From the NCBI RefSeq assembly GCF_958979055.1, contig NC_084886.1, positions 3,243,001-3,307,000 on the forward strand: a stretch of DNA of 64,000 nucleotides. The letters are read 5' to 3'. Shown here one piece after another: positions 35,455 to 46,719 of the stretch. The stretch's first letter is position 1. Every line of letters starts with the position of its first letter. The notes under the pieces were generated by a model, which saw only the letters and a list, made by a program, of their open reading frames with translations, was not told where the DNA came from and ran no database searches. Both the position numbers and the translations under genes were made by a program. The stretch comes from Alnus glutinosa (taxonomy: Eukaryota; Streptophyta; Magnoliopsida; Fagales; Betulaceae).

Positions 35455-36653
35455 AGTAAAATATATGGTTCTCTGTCTCTCGAACCTTCCCACAGAAAGC
35501 CTTCCTCATACGAAGTTAGTGTTGTCGGGAGAGAGAACCCAAGCCTCTCTCCCCTCGGCATTGTTTTGAACCCTTAGTCCAAGAGGACTAAGGGGTTTTT
35601 TGGTCCTCCTTCCGTTTTCCCAATGGAGGTTAGAGTCTCCAAGTTATTAGGACTGTAGAGTTTTGTCCCCCAAACTAGTTTCAGTGGTGATTTTCGTGGG
35701 GGTTTTTTGGTCCTCCTTCCGTTTTTTCAATGGAGGTTAGAGTCTCCTAGTCATTAGGACTGTAGAGTTTTGTCCCCCAAACTAGTTTCAGTGGTGATTT
35801 TCGTCCCCCTAGACTAGATCCGGTGGTGGTTTTGGTCCTTATAGTTTTTGTGGACTATGGAGGTTTGTGTTTGTTTTTTTAGTTTCTTCTTTGTTTGTTG
35901 ACAGGAAAACACTTCAGAGAAGCTCAATAGGGGAAGCAACTGCTGCTCGTGTCGCCGGCAGCATGGATTTGGTGAGCTTCAGTTTGTATCCATTCTTTGA
36001 GACCAGATCTACAAACTTCCGCCGTCTTCAGTTAGACACGCGCCCCCCAGCCTTGCTTGCCGCCGTCATCTAGTCCAGCCGCTGCGCTTAACAGCCGAAA
36101 TGATCGTCGGAGCTCGGTGCATGGTTCTCATGTGCCAGGGTGTTTTCACACCTTGGCCACGAGTGAGAGCTATGCTCCTTCCCTTTTGCCTTGTATGGTG
36201 GCTTTTGGTGCTTTGTAGTGTTGCAGGTGTTTGGAGGATGATGTTCTGCAGCGGCGCGTGTGCCACACGTGCAGTCGCCGATGACAGTTTTTCCGACGGA
36301 AGTTTATGTTAGGGTGTTTTCTTGTATTTCACAGATTGTATTTGACAGTTTGCTCTGTGTTAGATTATCCTGGTCATTACTTTTTAGCACAGATTGTGTG
36401 ACCGACTCCATAGTACAAGTAGTGGTTTCTATGTTAACGCAGATGCACATTTTTGTTGGCTAGGTTTATTTGTAGCAACTGTTGGTATGATCTGAGTTTC
36501 TAGGATAACTGTAATGGGGTACTTGTAGTCTGAGTCCCTGTAATGGTCTGGGTCTTGTCTCAGTTTGATTGTAACTTCGTTACTCTTTGAGAGTGTTTAA
36601 CGAGATATCTACATTTTCCCTTCAAAAACTAAAATAAAAATAAAAAAATAAAA
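35455..36653 (+). mobile_element. LINE-like retroposon, 1.2 kb, with 12-bp target duplication
   Basis: The insertion is bracketed by AATTGTAAATCA at 35443-35454 and 36654-36665. The right end is A-rich (AAAACTAAAATAAAAATAAA). The sequence just before it, with CTCTTTGAGAGTGTTTAACG and ACATTTTCCCTTCAAA, is typical of plant L1-type LINE 3' ends. No reverse transcriptase frame was seen, so this is a 5'-truncated or non-autonomous LINE copy. Near the left it carries a 107-bp direct duplication. The interior around 35870-36310 is unusually GC-rich for the area and has open frames without recognisable domains. Confidence 0.8.
35592..35804 (+). repeat. 107-bp direct tandem duplication inside the retroposon
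   Basis: Two consecutive units (35592-35698 and 35699-35805, approximate) begin GGGGTTTTTTGGTCCTCCTT and end CAGTGGTGATTTTCGT. They have only a few differences. The duplication lies wholly inside the LINE-like element, so it may have been part of the source copy. Confidence 0.85.
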
Positions 36654-36665
36654 AATTGTAAATCA

Positions 36666-38342
36666 GATAAATCACATGAATTAATTTTGCTTATTTTTCA
36701 AAAATAAATCACATGGGGTTAACCATCACCACCATCGCTGAAGTAGGCTTGGCTAACAAATCTCAACCTTGGTAGGCCTGATTTTCAGCTTGAATTTTTA
36801 GAAACAGACATTGATTATGCAAGTGAAGAATTTCTTTTTGTTTGGAGCTTTAAGGCTGGTAAACTGGATCAGAGCTATCAGCCTATCACCAGCAAACCAT
36901 CTAGCTTCCAAAATCATATGTGCTGACCCCCCTCATATGCGATGCGACAATATAACTTATAGAGCACGTTCAGAACCAAATTCAAGGAACCATTGCTTTG
37001 TGATGGCCGCTACTCCTATCTGTTTGTTAAACTTTCAAAATCATATCGGCAACCAGAGGCCTACTGCCGGTTTTAATGGCTAAATCAATACATTGCCGGC
37101 GGTATATATTATATATATCAGAAATTATATGACGATCCCACGTGGAGCTCTCACAATGCCCTAAAGAGGAAAGAAAACGGCTAACACGAGAGAACCTTCA
37201 TGGGCCTTGTCATGAAGTCTCGATCCCTTTGAACAGAGTAATTTTCCGGACATTCAAAGGCTCGTCCGAAGCCTCAAAATATGGTTCTATTGGCGAGCAA
37301 AGTGGATAATATTGTACCTTTATTTTTCTTTAAAAAATTAAGTGTAACGTAATATATATTATAATTTAGAATTAAGAATGATGTTAGAGATATTATAAAT
37401 TTTACTACTATTTACTTAAACTCCTAGTTACTCATGATTATATCAATTGTAATTTGTGATATGAGTGACATTGTATAAAAAACTTTATAATAATCCTGAT
37501 CAGAGTCAAATATACAACTAGAGAGGCGGCAAGGCTCAGACTTTTCAATAAGCCATTGAATTGCTTAGCTAGAGAAATAAATAAAAATAAAAGAAAATTT
37601 CAAGTTAAAACAGACCGCACTAAGAGTGCATTACTTCTCGGACAAAGAATAAGATCCTCTTCATATCAAGTAAAATGTATAGATTTAATATTACATATAT
37701 TGTCCCATTGTGAATATGTTGCCACATGAAGTGCTATCATGTACACCTTGGATGTAACAAAACAAAATATAAACAATAAAATAGATCATCTCCATTTCAC
37801 TTGAAAAAAAATAATCATGTTATTAAATTGCTCGAATTTATAAATTCAGGCAGCCTAAAAAATGGAGTTGTAGGAGTTACCTATTATAGACTACTAGTGA
37901 GTCTTGTATTCTAGGTTGTCTGAGGTGGGTGGGTCTCACAATCCCCTCTCTTTGACTGTCTAAATTTAATAGGTGAATTTTGCAATCATTTTCTCTTAAA
38001 CTATCTGAATTTCTATAATTCAACCAGAAAATCTCTTGGAATAAATAAAGTAAACCCTACTCCTTGGAATGGGTTGGGTTTTGGGTTCTGACTTCTCACT
38101 GCCGACCCAAGGAAAAAAAAAAAAAAAAACCTAAATAAATACAGAACTGAACAACCAGGAGTCCAAGAGACACCTTTGCCGAAGAAATTAAGGAAAAAAC
38201 TCTCTACCAGACTACCAGTCCACAACAACAACAACAACCAAGAGGCCAACCATGCCTATCAGACAGATAAAACAAGGACAGTTCTTATTTGACTAAGATA
38301 TACCTTAAGCCTTAAGAGCTGTTGGATATTCTTCTCTTTCTT

Positions 38343-38375
<33 letters not shown>

Positions 38376-38655
38376 TGTGTTGTCTTTAAATATTCGATTA
38401 ATCCGTTTGGGTAGATGAAATTGTCTCATTTCATGCATACCAAGCGATTTCAGATAAATATTTTAGGTCTAAGATTTGAACTCAATGACACTCCGATCCA
38501 AACTGAAGGGTCACTCAAACCTAGCCTTTTGGGGTAATTGATCAGACACAACTTATATAAGTTCCACAGATGTGATCATAATGCATTCTATATTAGGAGT
38601 CACCTTTCTTAATTCTTACATTGCATTATGTATTGCTCATTAATCGATCATAGTC

Positions 38656-38686
<31 letters not shown>

Positions 38687-39565
38687 AAAGAAAGAAAGAA
38701 AAAGAGAAAAGATATTACTCCTAATCATAATCACTAACGATAAATTTATTTCTAGGCAACCTATTAATTTAAATGAGATCTACTTACCGGAATAAGAGGC
38801 CTCTCACAATTGAAGGGATCTTCTGTAATCCTGACAACGCGCGGAATAAAGGATTGTAAGAAATCTCGTCTAATCCTATATATATACAAGATGTTCCCAC
38901 TTCTTTGTGAACCTCAGATAAACCAGTAAATTGTAAGCATCGAAGAAAATTCTCCATGGTGAAAAATTAGGGATGTCAATTCGTGTTCTTGTCTTAGATT
39001 TAGTTGTGACAAGACGGGTATAAGACTATATAAATTAATATTACTCAATTTATTTAATTAAACGGGTCAAATCTTTCAATCATAACCGGCTAATTTTGTG
39101 TTGGGTTCATTTCAAGTTTATGGGTTGTGTAAAAAATTGACAGGTTCGGGTTGTGTTTAAGCATGTGTATAAGACTATATAAGTTAATTCTAACTTAACA
39201 CATTTAATTAAACAGATGAATATGTTAATTTCACTTTGAGTTTGCGAGTCGGGTAAAAAATTGTTAGCTTAAAAGAAAATCATGACAAAATCTGAAAATC
39301 CGAAATACTGTGTTATGAAAGAGACTTTGTTAATTAGAAAACAATAAAAATTATTGGTTTAATATTAAATATCAAGTGCCTTTGTTAAAACCAATAAGAA
39401 GATTGGCAGTTTCCAAATGAAAGCCGTCAATGTAGACGATGAGTAAGCCGTTCGTGTTTCTTAAAGAACAAACAAGCAATGACAAAGAGAACAGAAGGTA
39501 CCAATGCTGCAGGCAACTCTTACATTTCAATATTTCTCCTTCATTCCCTTACAAGGAGAACTCCC
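36666..39565. other. Upstream spacer of the LysM receptor kinase
   Basis: No gene was recognised. It contains a poly-T run at 38346-38374, an A-run with (GAAA)n tail at about 38657-38710, and a repeat with an internal duplication at 38970-39280 (listed separately). The last 200 bases before 39566 include earlier ATGs at 39439 (other frame) and 39479 (same frame). Confidence 0.4.
38970..39280. repeat. Dispersed plant repeat with internal direct duplication
   Basis: Two diverged units of about 160 bp share TATAAGACTATATAA, TTTAATTAAAC and GGGT...AAAAAATTG words. The repeat opens TAGGGATGTCAATTCGTG and closes GGGTAAAAAATTGTTAGC. This vocabulary (GGGATGTCAATTCG, GGGTCGGGTAAAAAATTG) is common in hAT-type non-autonomous elements of eudicots. 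No target duplication was resolved. Confidence 0.5.
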
Positions 39566-42500
39566 ATGACCACAACTATGGCTTCCCATTCTCTCCTTCC
39601 CCATCTCCTCCCTCTGTTGGCAATTCTATTTGCTAGGATTCTTGCGTCCAACACATCCGTCAAAGCAAGCCTTATTTACCCTTTTAACTGCGATGCTCAA
39701 ATCAAGACATGTAATGCCTCGCTGTACCACATGAACAACTGGCTATCGGAAGAACAAATTGCCTCTTTTTACTCTGTCAATTTATCCCAGATGGAACCTA
39801 TAATGCATGGCAACAAACAAGATTACCTCATCCGTGTACCTTGTTCTTGCACAGATATAAATGGCACTAGGGGATATTTCTACAATACATCCTATCCTAT
39901 AAAACAAAATGATTCATTTGATAATGTCTCTGCTGATATATATAGCGGCCAAGCTTGGAGTGGTGGATCAGGAAATGATTCAAGATTCGACGCAGGAACA
40001 AATTTTTCTATTCATCTTCCATGTGGATGTGTAGATCAGAGTGACTCTCTAACTGTTGTAACATACACAGTTCAGGATCAAGATACAGTAGCAGGAATTG
40101 CTGCACTACTATCTGCTCAAGAAAGTGACATTCAGAGATTGAACAGACAACTTACTGGAAACCTGGCGTTTATAGCCCCGGGCTGGGTGTTGTTTGTGCC
40201 CATGGAGAAGAATGGTATTCCGGCCCCAAAGAAAGGTGAGCTCCTTTTGCAACGTGATGACTCCCATTTATTTGAATAAAGTTCTTTGTGTTTCAGCTAG
40301 ATATGTGGATGTCAGAGGCTGGTGCATCATGAATTAATGCTAAGAACCCACATAAATGATCGATTTTGTTGACATCGAGTGCCTTTTTATCTTAACAATT
40401 TTTCTAAAAATTTAAGAGCATTTGAAATACTTCTTTCATATATGATTTATCAAAAAGAATTTCAATTAATTACACATGTTATGCTCCCAACCTTCAGATA
40501 CCATCATTCTTTCTTTTCTTTTCTTTTTTCATTCTTTTCCCACTCTTTCATAATTAGGCGATATTTTCTATGTTTTGTTACATCTGCATGTTCTGATAAA
40601 CTGTGTTACCTTTAGCATGTATGTAATCTCTCTCATGGTCAATCCTAAATTTGTTATTCTAGTTTAGATGGGGCCAAACACTTTTTTGATTTAGTCCAAC
40701 AAATGTCCACCCCTTATAGTGCTAAAGTTTGATATAAAAATATTCATAGATTTATAAATGAATAAGAAAAATCTGCTTAGAAAAAAAAAATGGATAAGAA
40801 AAATATACATGTATCGTTGTATATGCAAGCATTTCAGATTCAATCAAGGAAAAGCTGATGTAGTTTTGTGTAAGTTAATTTGCCTTGTTTTTGTCGTCTG
40901 TCGCCAGGAAGGATATGGAAATGGCCAGTAATCATTGGCACATTATCGGCTGTGACATTACTTTCAATGAGCACATTGATTATTGTCCTTCTCAGGAGAC
41001 AAAAAAGCCGACAGCAAGAGGAAGATCCAAGAGCTGTAGCCAAAAGCTCGAGTGCCAATAGAATCTCTCTATTCCAGAGTCAATACCCGAATAAGGATAA
41101 TATAGAAGGTCAGATAATCTTCAATGTTAACGTGTTTTGAGGAGTGTTTTTTTTTTTTTTTGATCAACTTAATATATTTTTCTTGAAAACAGAAAACAAA
41201 AACATTAACAAACAATTATTTTTTGAGTTAATTACACCTTACGTACCGTGGTTTGGGTCCAACTGCCAACCTATGATCTAAAAAGTTATAACAAGTTCAA
41301 TACAAAATGAACACATTAAAAGTCAATGAATCAGACCTCAGATGGATAAAGGAGCTGCTTTTTACACCATCTATTGATAATTTGAACTCAACCAAGATCA
41401 CAAAGGGGGTAAAGTATTATTTCCCCTAATTTTTTTTCTTTGAACCAGAAGAGAGGCACTCATGGTAAAATTTCATTGTGCAGATGCAACAGCTTTTGAA
41501 TCAGAGAGACCAGTAATATTTAGTCTTGAGGAGATTGAAGAGGCGGCAGGTTACTTTGATGAAACTCAGAAAATCGGAGAGGGTGGATATGGGAGGGTGT
41601 ACTTTGGAATACTGCGGGGGCAGGTATGGCAGCGGTTTGCCAGTTATCTTCCTTTCTCCTTTAACATGCTCATCCATCTGAATTTGCAACGCTAATGAAA
41701 CTTCTAAAAGCTAGATAACAGCCTCTTCAACTTTCAGGAGGTTGCAATAAAGCAGATGAGATCTAATAAATCCAAAGAGTTCTTTGCAGAGCTAAAGATC
41801 TTATGCAAGATCCATCACATAAATGTGGTAAGAAATTATATATCCCTAATAATTGACTCCAAGCATGGTGTGAAAGAAAGACTCGAATATATTCACTAGA
41901 AAATTCTCTGGTTTAGGTAGAGCTCTTGGGATACTCCAGCGGAGATGACCACCTCTACTTGGTCTATGAGTATGTTCGGAATGGATCACTCAGTTCTCAT
42001 CTGCACGATCCACTGCTGAAAGGTACTGATCTTACTCTGCTAAGAAGACTTTGCAGTGGTTTAATTAGATGAAATATATTAGATTTGAAAGAATTACTAA
42101 GTGGCAGTGAAAGATGATCCATCCTTGTAGGCTTCACAAGATCAATTACTTGTGACAATAGCAAATTACTTGAAGAATGTATATGAGTTCAAAACCTAGT
42201 AAAAGCAAGTCCAGGATGGTCCATACTGGGAAAGTACTAGTCATATATGCGCGATTACTCTAAAAGAACTAATTAAGTTACATATGAAACTCCTTGAAAT
42301 TGTTTATAAATCAGAGTCTCACCTAATAAGGAACTAATGTAAGAGTCAGCACCCATGAGTACCTTTATGATCCACCTACGTGGGCAAAACATCTTCTCAA
42401 ATTGAAACTTTCTGGGTGTCAGAGTTCAACTGCACCAAGAAAAAAAAATAGAAGCATTTTTACATGGAAAGCTTAACTAGTGCACCTGGTCAGTATGGAA

Positions 42501-45058
42501 GATTTTCAGGTTGAACTTCAATTAACGCATGGATTGATTAAAGAAGTTTAGATAAGGAAAATAACCAAATGGATCTAAAGTAAATGATTTGTGAGGTTAT
42601 CTAAGAAACTTCAAGGGCCTCTCACTCCTACAATATCACTGGGTAACAATGAATTAGATATTTAACTCCTTTTCTAAAAAATAAAAAAATTATTGAGTGA
42701 ATTAGATGTTGAACTTGAATGCTTTACATTTAAGCTAGAAACCTAGGGTTACACAGGATGAGCAAGATCCTAAAAAAAAAAATGGTTTTGGAATCAGGTC
42801 ATCGGCCTCTCTCTTGGACTGCAAGAACACAGATTGCACTGGATGCTGCAAAGGGTATTGAATACATTCATGACCACACAAAAGCTCGATATGTGCACCG
42901 AGACATAAAGACAAGTAACATTCTACTTGATGATGGGCTCAGAGCAAAGGTACCAAAAACTGACTCCTTTTACCATCAGGGTAGTGCTTTGTCATTATCA
43001 TTTGATCAATTTATCTCTTTTCCAAAGTCTTTTACATAGATAATATGCCAACTCTTTACCATAATCACTTCTTTTTAGTCCTTGGAAGATTGCAAGCTTG
43101 ATTGGTTTGGTCTAGTTCTAATCGGAACATTTTCAGTTAGAACTAGATTCGTTGGTATTGGAACACGTGTCCCGTTACAGGACATAATGGACATGTGTCT
43201 CAATTGGAACTGGACCCAAGCCAAATCCATTCCATTATAGGTTTGGCTCGGGTTCATTTTCCGGTAGAACTAGACTCATTGAGATTGAAACATGTGTTAC
43301 ATAATAAGACACAGTGGACACGTATTCCAATTGAAACTAGACCAAGATCGAATCCTTCTAGTACTGGTTTGGCATTGGTGGTCCAGTTTCAGAAAACTAG
43401 ACCCAAGTAAAATCCCTTCTAATACCGCATATTCTCAATACAAAATCCAAAGCATAACTCATTCTTGAACTGAAAATAAAATAATTTTCGAAACAAAATT
43501 TCTTTAAAATATAAAATGAACCTGCAATATTGCTGTAAAAGAAATATAATTAGTCCTAATCTTATTAAGCATGTGCCTCCATAGGTAGCAGATTTTGGAC
43601 TGGCAAAACTTGTTGGGCGAACCAATGAGGAAGATTTCCTGGCGACACGGCTGGTTGGAACGCCAGGCTACCTTCCTCCAGAGTGAGTCGGATGTTTTAT
43701 TTTCTAAAACAAATTAACATTGGTGACTTAGAATCATCTCTTCAACGTCAATATAAATCTTTTTGAGGAGCAGATAAATTGTATTTTCTGACCTTCTAAA
43801 CTTATTGAAAGATCCGTGAAGGAGCTCCAGGTGACCCCCAAAACTGATGTATTCGCATTTGGAGTGGTTCTAGCAGAACTGATCACGGGACATCGTGCAC
43901 TTATCTGCGACAATCGAGAGCCCAGCAGGATGAAATCACTAATTACAGTTGTAAGTCAACAAATTCTTTACAGTAAGGGAAACTAAGCTGTATTCGAAGT
44001 TGGAAAAAATCATTTCCACAGAAAATACAGATTTCTCAACTATTAGCTTCTTGTGGATATTTCTATATATATGCATGCACTTAAACATACAATCATAATC
44101 ATGATGAGCATGCTAAGTTTCCTTTCCATCCCATGAGCAGATTAAAAACGTATTCGAAGATGAATCCCCAGTTGTTGCTTTGGAAGCTGTCATTGATGGA
44201 AATCTTCACCGCAGCTACCCTTTGGAGGACGTGTACAAGGTTTGCAAGACCTCCTCCATTTTTCTTATATATATTTAAAGATAACACACCAAAGGCCCGC
44301 TGATAATGTCAGAGTATTATTTGATTCGTGTGTAGATAACATTTTGTAAGGATCCAAAATTTATACCGCCAAATTGGTACACGAAATAACTTTGCATCGA
44401 AAGGAGTTTCTCATGATAAAAATAAAAGTATAACATCCTATTAATTATTTATTATCCTCAAAGTTTACATTAATAAAATTAAAAATTGAAAATTAAAAAA
44501 AGGAAAAGAAGAAGATACATTTAACCATATTTTATTAATTATTTAAGACTCTCTTCCGCGTCAGTATATTAAAACGATTTTACTTTATTAAAATAAAATT
44601 TAAAAAAAAAAATCATTTTTTTTTTTTTTGAATTTTTGGTCTCTTTTTTTTCTTCCTAAATCCTTTATCAAGGATATTTTTATCATTTTTTTTATTACGA
44701 AACGGGGATATTGAATCTCAATTATAAATGAGGAAAACAGTACAAAAATTGAAACATTAAAAAAGTATATTACAAATTTATTAGTAATTAGATAAGGATT
44801 TAATATAGTTTCTCCCATATTTTGATATGTCACACAAAAAATGTGTTGTGTGGCGGCGTGGCTGTTCCTCGTCTTAAATTTGTGTTGTTGCAGATGGCAG
44901 AAATTGCTGAGTGGTGTTTGAGTGAAAATGGAATTGACAGACCAGAAATACGGGACACTGTTGTCACACTGTCTCAAATAATGATGTCCTCGGTAGAGTG
45001 GGAAGCATCACTAGGAGGGAACAGCCAAGTTTTCAGTGGGCTATTTAATGGAAGATGA
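39566..45058 (+). CDS. LysM-domain receptor-like kinase (LYK3/EPR3-like)
   Basis: This is a plasma-membrane receptor for glycan ligands. Exons: 39566-40235, 40908-41108, 41484-41623, 41738-41827, 41917-42022, 42798-42949, 43585-43682, 43812-43950, 44141-44239, 44894-45058; all introns GT-AG; 619 residues. The start at 39566 (or 39578, better context) gives a clean signal peptide; the in-frame ATG at 39479 would bury it. The ectodomain has the LysM cysteine pattern ([19 protein letters not shown]) and many N-glycosylation sites. A membrane helix ([20 protein letters not shown]) begins near residue 229. The kinase has a Gly loop (GEGGYGRVY), Lys342 in VAIK, HRD with Asp438, DFG at 456-458, and GTPGYLPPE, so it should be an active RD kinase. 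It is closest in my memory to Arabidopsis LYK3 and legume EPR3/LYK10 types. The ligand cannot be read from the sequence. Confidence 0.93.
43139..43390. repeat. About 125-bp direct duplication in LYK intron 6
   Basis: Two diverged units run side by side, each with AGAACTAGA-TTCGTTGG-like start, GGAACACGTGT or GAAACATGTGT, GACACATGTCC/GACACAGTGGACAC words, and a TGGTTTGGC-like end. The unit wording (GGAACTGGACCCAAGCC) suggests a dispersed repeat rather than gene sequence. Confidence 0.55.
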
Positions 45059-46019
45059 GAAAACTAACATGCATGTATGGTTTGATTGACGTCACTTAGA
45101 ATCGATTTACTGTGTTTCGTATTTGATTATAGTTTTGTTGATCACTCAATTTCATCTTAAAATGATCTATAGATGGGAATATGTAATTAATCTGGTTTAA
45201 ATAATTGAGCAATAATTCATTACCACCTTTTTACACAATTTTTCACCATCATATCTATGTGGCAAGGTGGTCAATGAATCATTACTCTAAATACTTTTTA
45301 GTACATGTGATTTGTCTCATTATCAAATAAACACCTCCGTTTGTAAAAGCATTACAAATTGTATTTATGGACATCTTCTTAACGCAATTGACTATTCCGT
45401 TTCACATCTAAGCCCCTCAAAGAGGGACAAATGATCCCCATAAACCAGTTATGAAATTGTTGTTTTTTAATTTTCATGAGGCGTAGCCAATTGATCTACC
45501 ACTTGGAGACTGAAATTGTTGTATTTGGTATTATTAATACTTGAGACGATTTGACAAAAGAAGTTGTTTTAATGCCTCACAAAACAAGATAAATATGATA
45601 AGTGTTACGAGGACTGTCATGTGATAATTCTCATTTTGATAACCGACTTGACAAATGTCACATAAACTACCATGTCAAGTTGTAAAGAACTTGTAATAAA
45701 AGCTGTAATATCTTTAGCTACGGTCTTATCTCAATTATGGTGTAATATACAAATCTAACAAAAATATAAATACAGTAAAATTTTTTTTTTCACCGAGAAA
45801 TTGAGTATGAATGCGTGATTCAATCTCAGAGCTGAACTAAATTTTTGTTAGTGGACATAGGGAAAATTTAGAAAAATGTTTCCTCCAAAAGGCATAAGAA
45901 AAATATAGGACCTGATTTGATCTATTTTCCAAAAAATAGTTCTGAAAAAAACATGAGACGAAAAATTATTTTCTAAAATTTGTTTACGAAATTTCCAATG
46001 ACTAGAATTTCAGTTTTGT

Positions 46020-46052
<33 letters not shown>

Positions 46053-46719
46053 AAAGGATTCTAAAACACTAAAAATATAGTTTATGTTTAAAAAAGAAAT
46101 AGGGATTTTGAATAGGTGTTTTTAAAAAATTGAAAACATAAAATACCTATGCCAATATTATTTTTATCCATATATATCTCTCTTTATCATTCTTTTTTTT
46201 TTTTCCTTTTAAGAACAGAAAATTATTTGTTGAGAACAGTTCAATTAGGCCCTTTTAAATTTTTCTAAGGGAACTTGTTGAGGCGAGGTATTGAATTCTT
46301 AGAGCGGAAGCTTTCGACGTAGGAGCACCTTCACTAATGCCATAGGCAGAAGCCGTTACGGAAAAACATTCTCTAAACGATGTCGTACGCAAAACGGACC
46401 TCGCGGGTCGCTTCCAACATGGAGCTCCAATATCATTTCATCGAGGCTTCAAAGAGTTTCAGACACAGAGACGAGAGAAAGAGAAAGGAACAATTATCTT
46501 AATTAATTCTACCAGATCGTTTAACGGTGAAGCGGAATAACTAGATGGCAAGCCGAGCGCAAAAATTCCCTCAGCATTTAGATCCACCCTCACCTCTCCC
46601 AGTAAATTAATCAAGCACCAGTTCTCATCCATTTTCTCCGCAAATGCTCGTCTGATCTGATCCGATCTGCGAAACCCTAAGAAAAGAATTCAGAAGAGGA
46701 AAACAGAGTAAGAGAAAGC
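45059..46719. other. Spacer between LYK and AP1M genes
   Basis: It holds the LYK 3' UTR, a small palindromic repeat at 45203-45296 and T/A homopolymers at about 46020-46055. From about 46290 a less AT-rich leader likely includes the AP1M promoter and 5' UTR. No other gene was found. Confidence 0.4.
45203..45296. repeat. Short palindromic MITE-like repeat
   Basis: The arm CAATAATTCATTACCACCTT and the reverse complement of the right arm (AGTAATGATTCATTGACCAC) pair around a central CACCATCATATCTATG. It is about 90 bp long. The boundaries are approximate. Confidence 0.45.

Noticed and set aside
36811-37083. 90-residue open frame upstream of the LysM kinase
   Set aside because: No recognisable domain, no splice partners and local AT-rich context; probably chance.
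46020-46250. T/A-rich foldback between LYK and AP1M as a transposon
   Set aside because: The pairing is only between homopolymers; no terminal repeats or target duplication were found.
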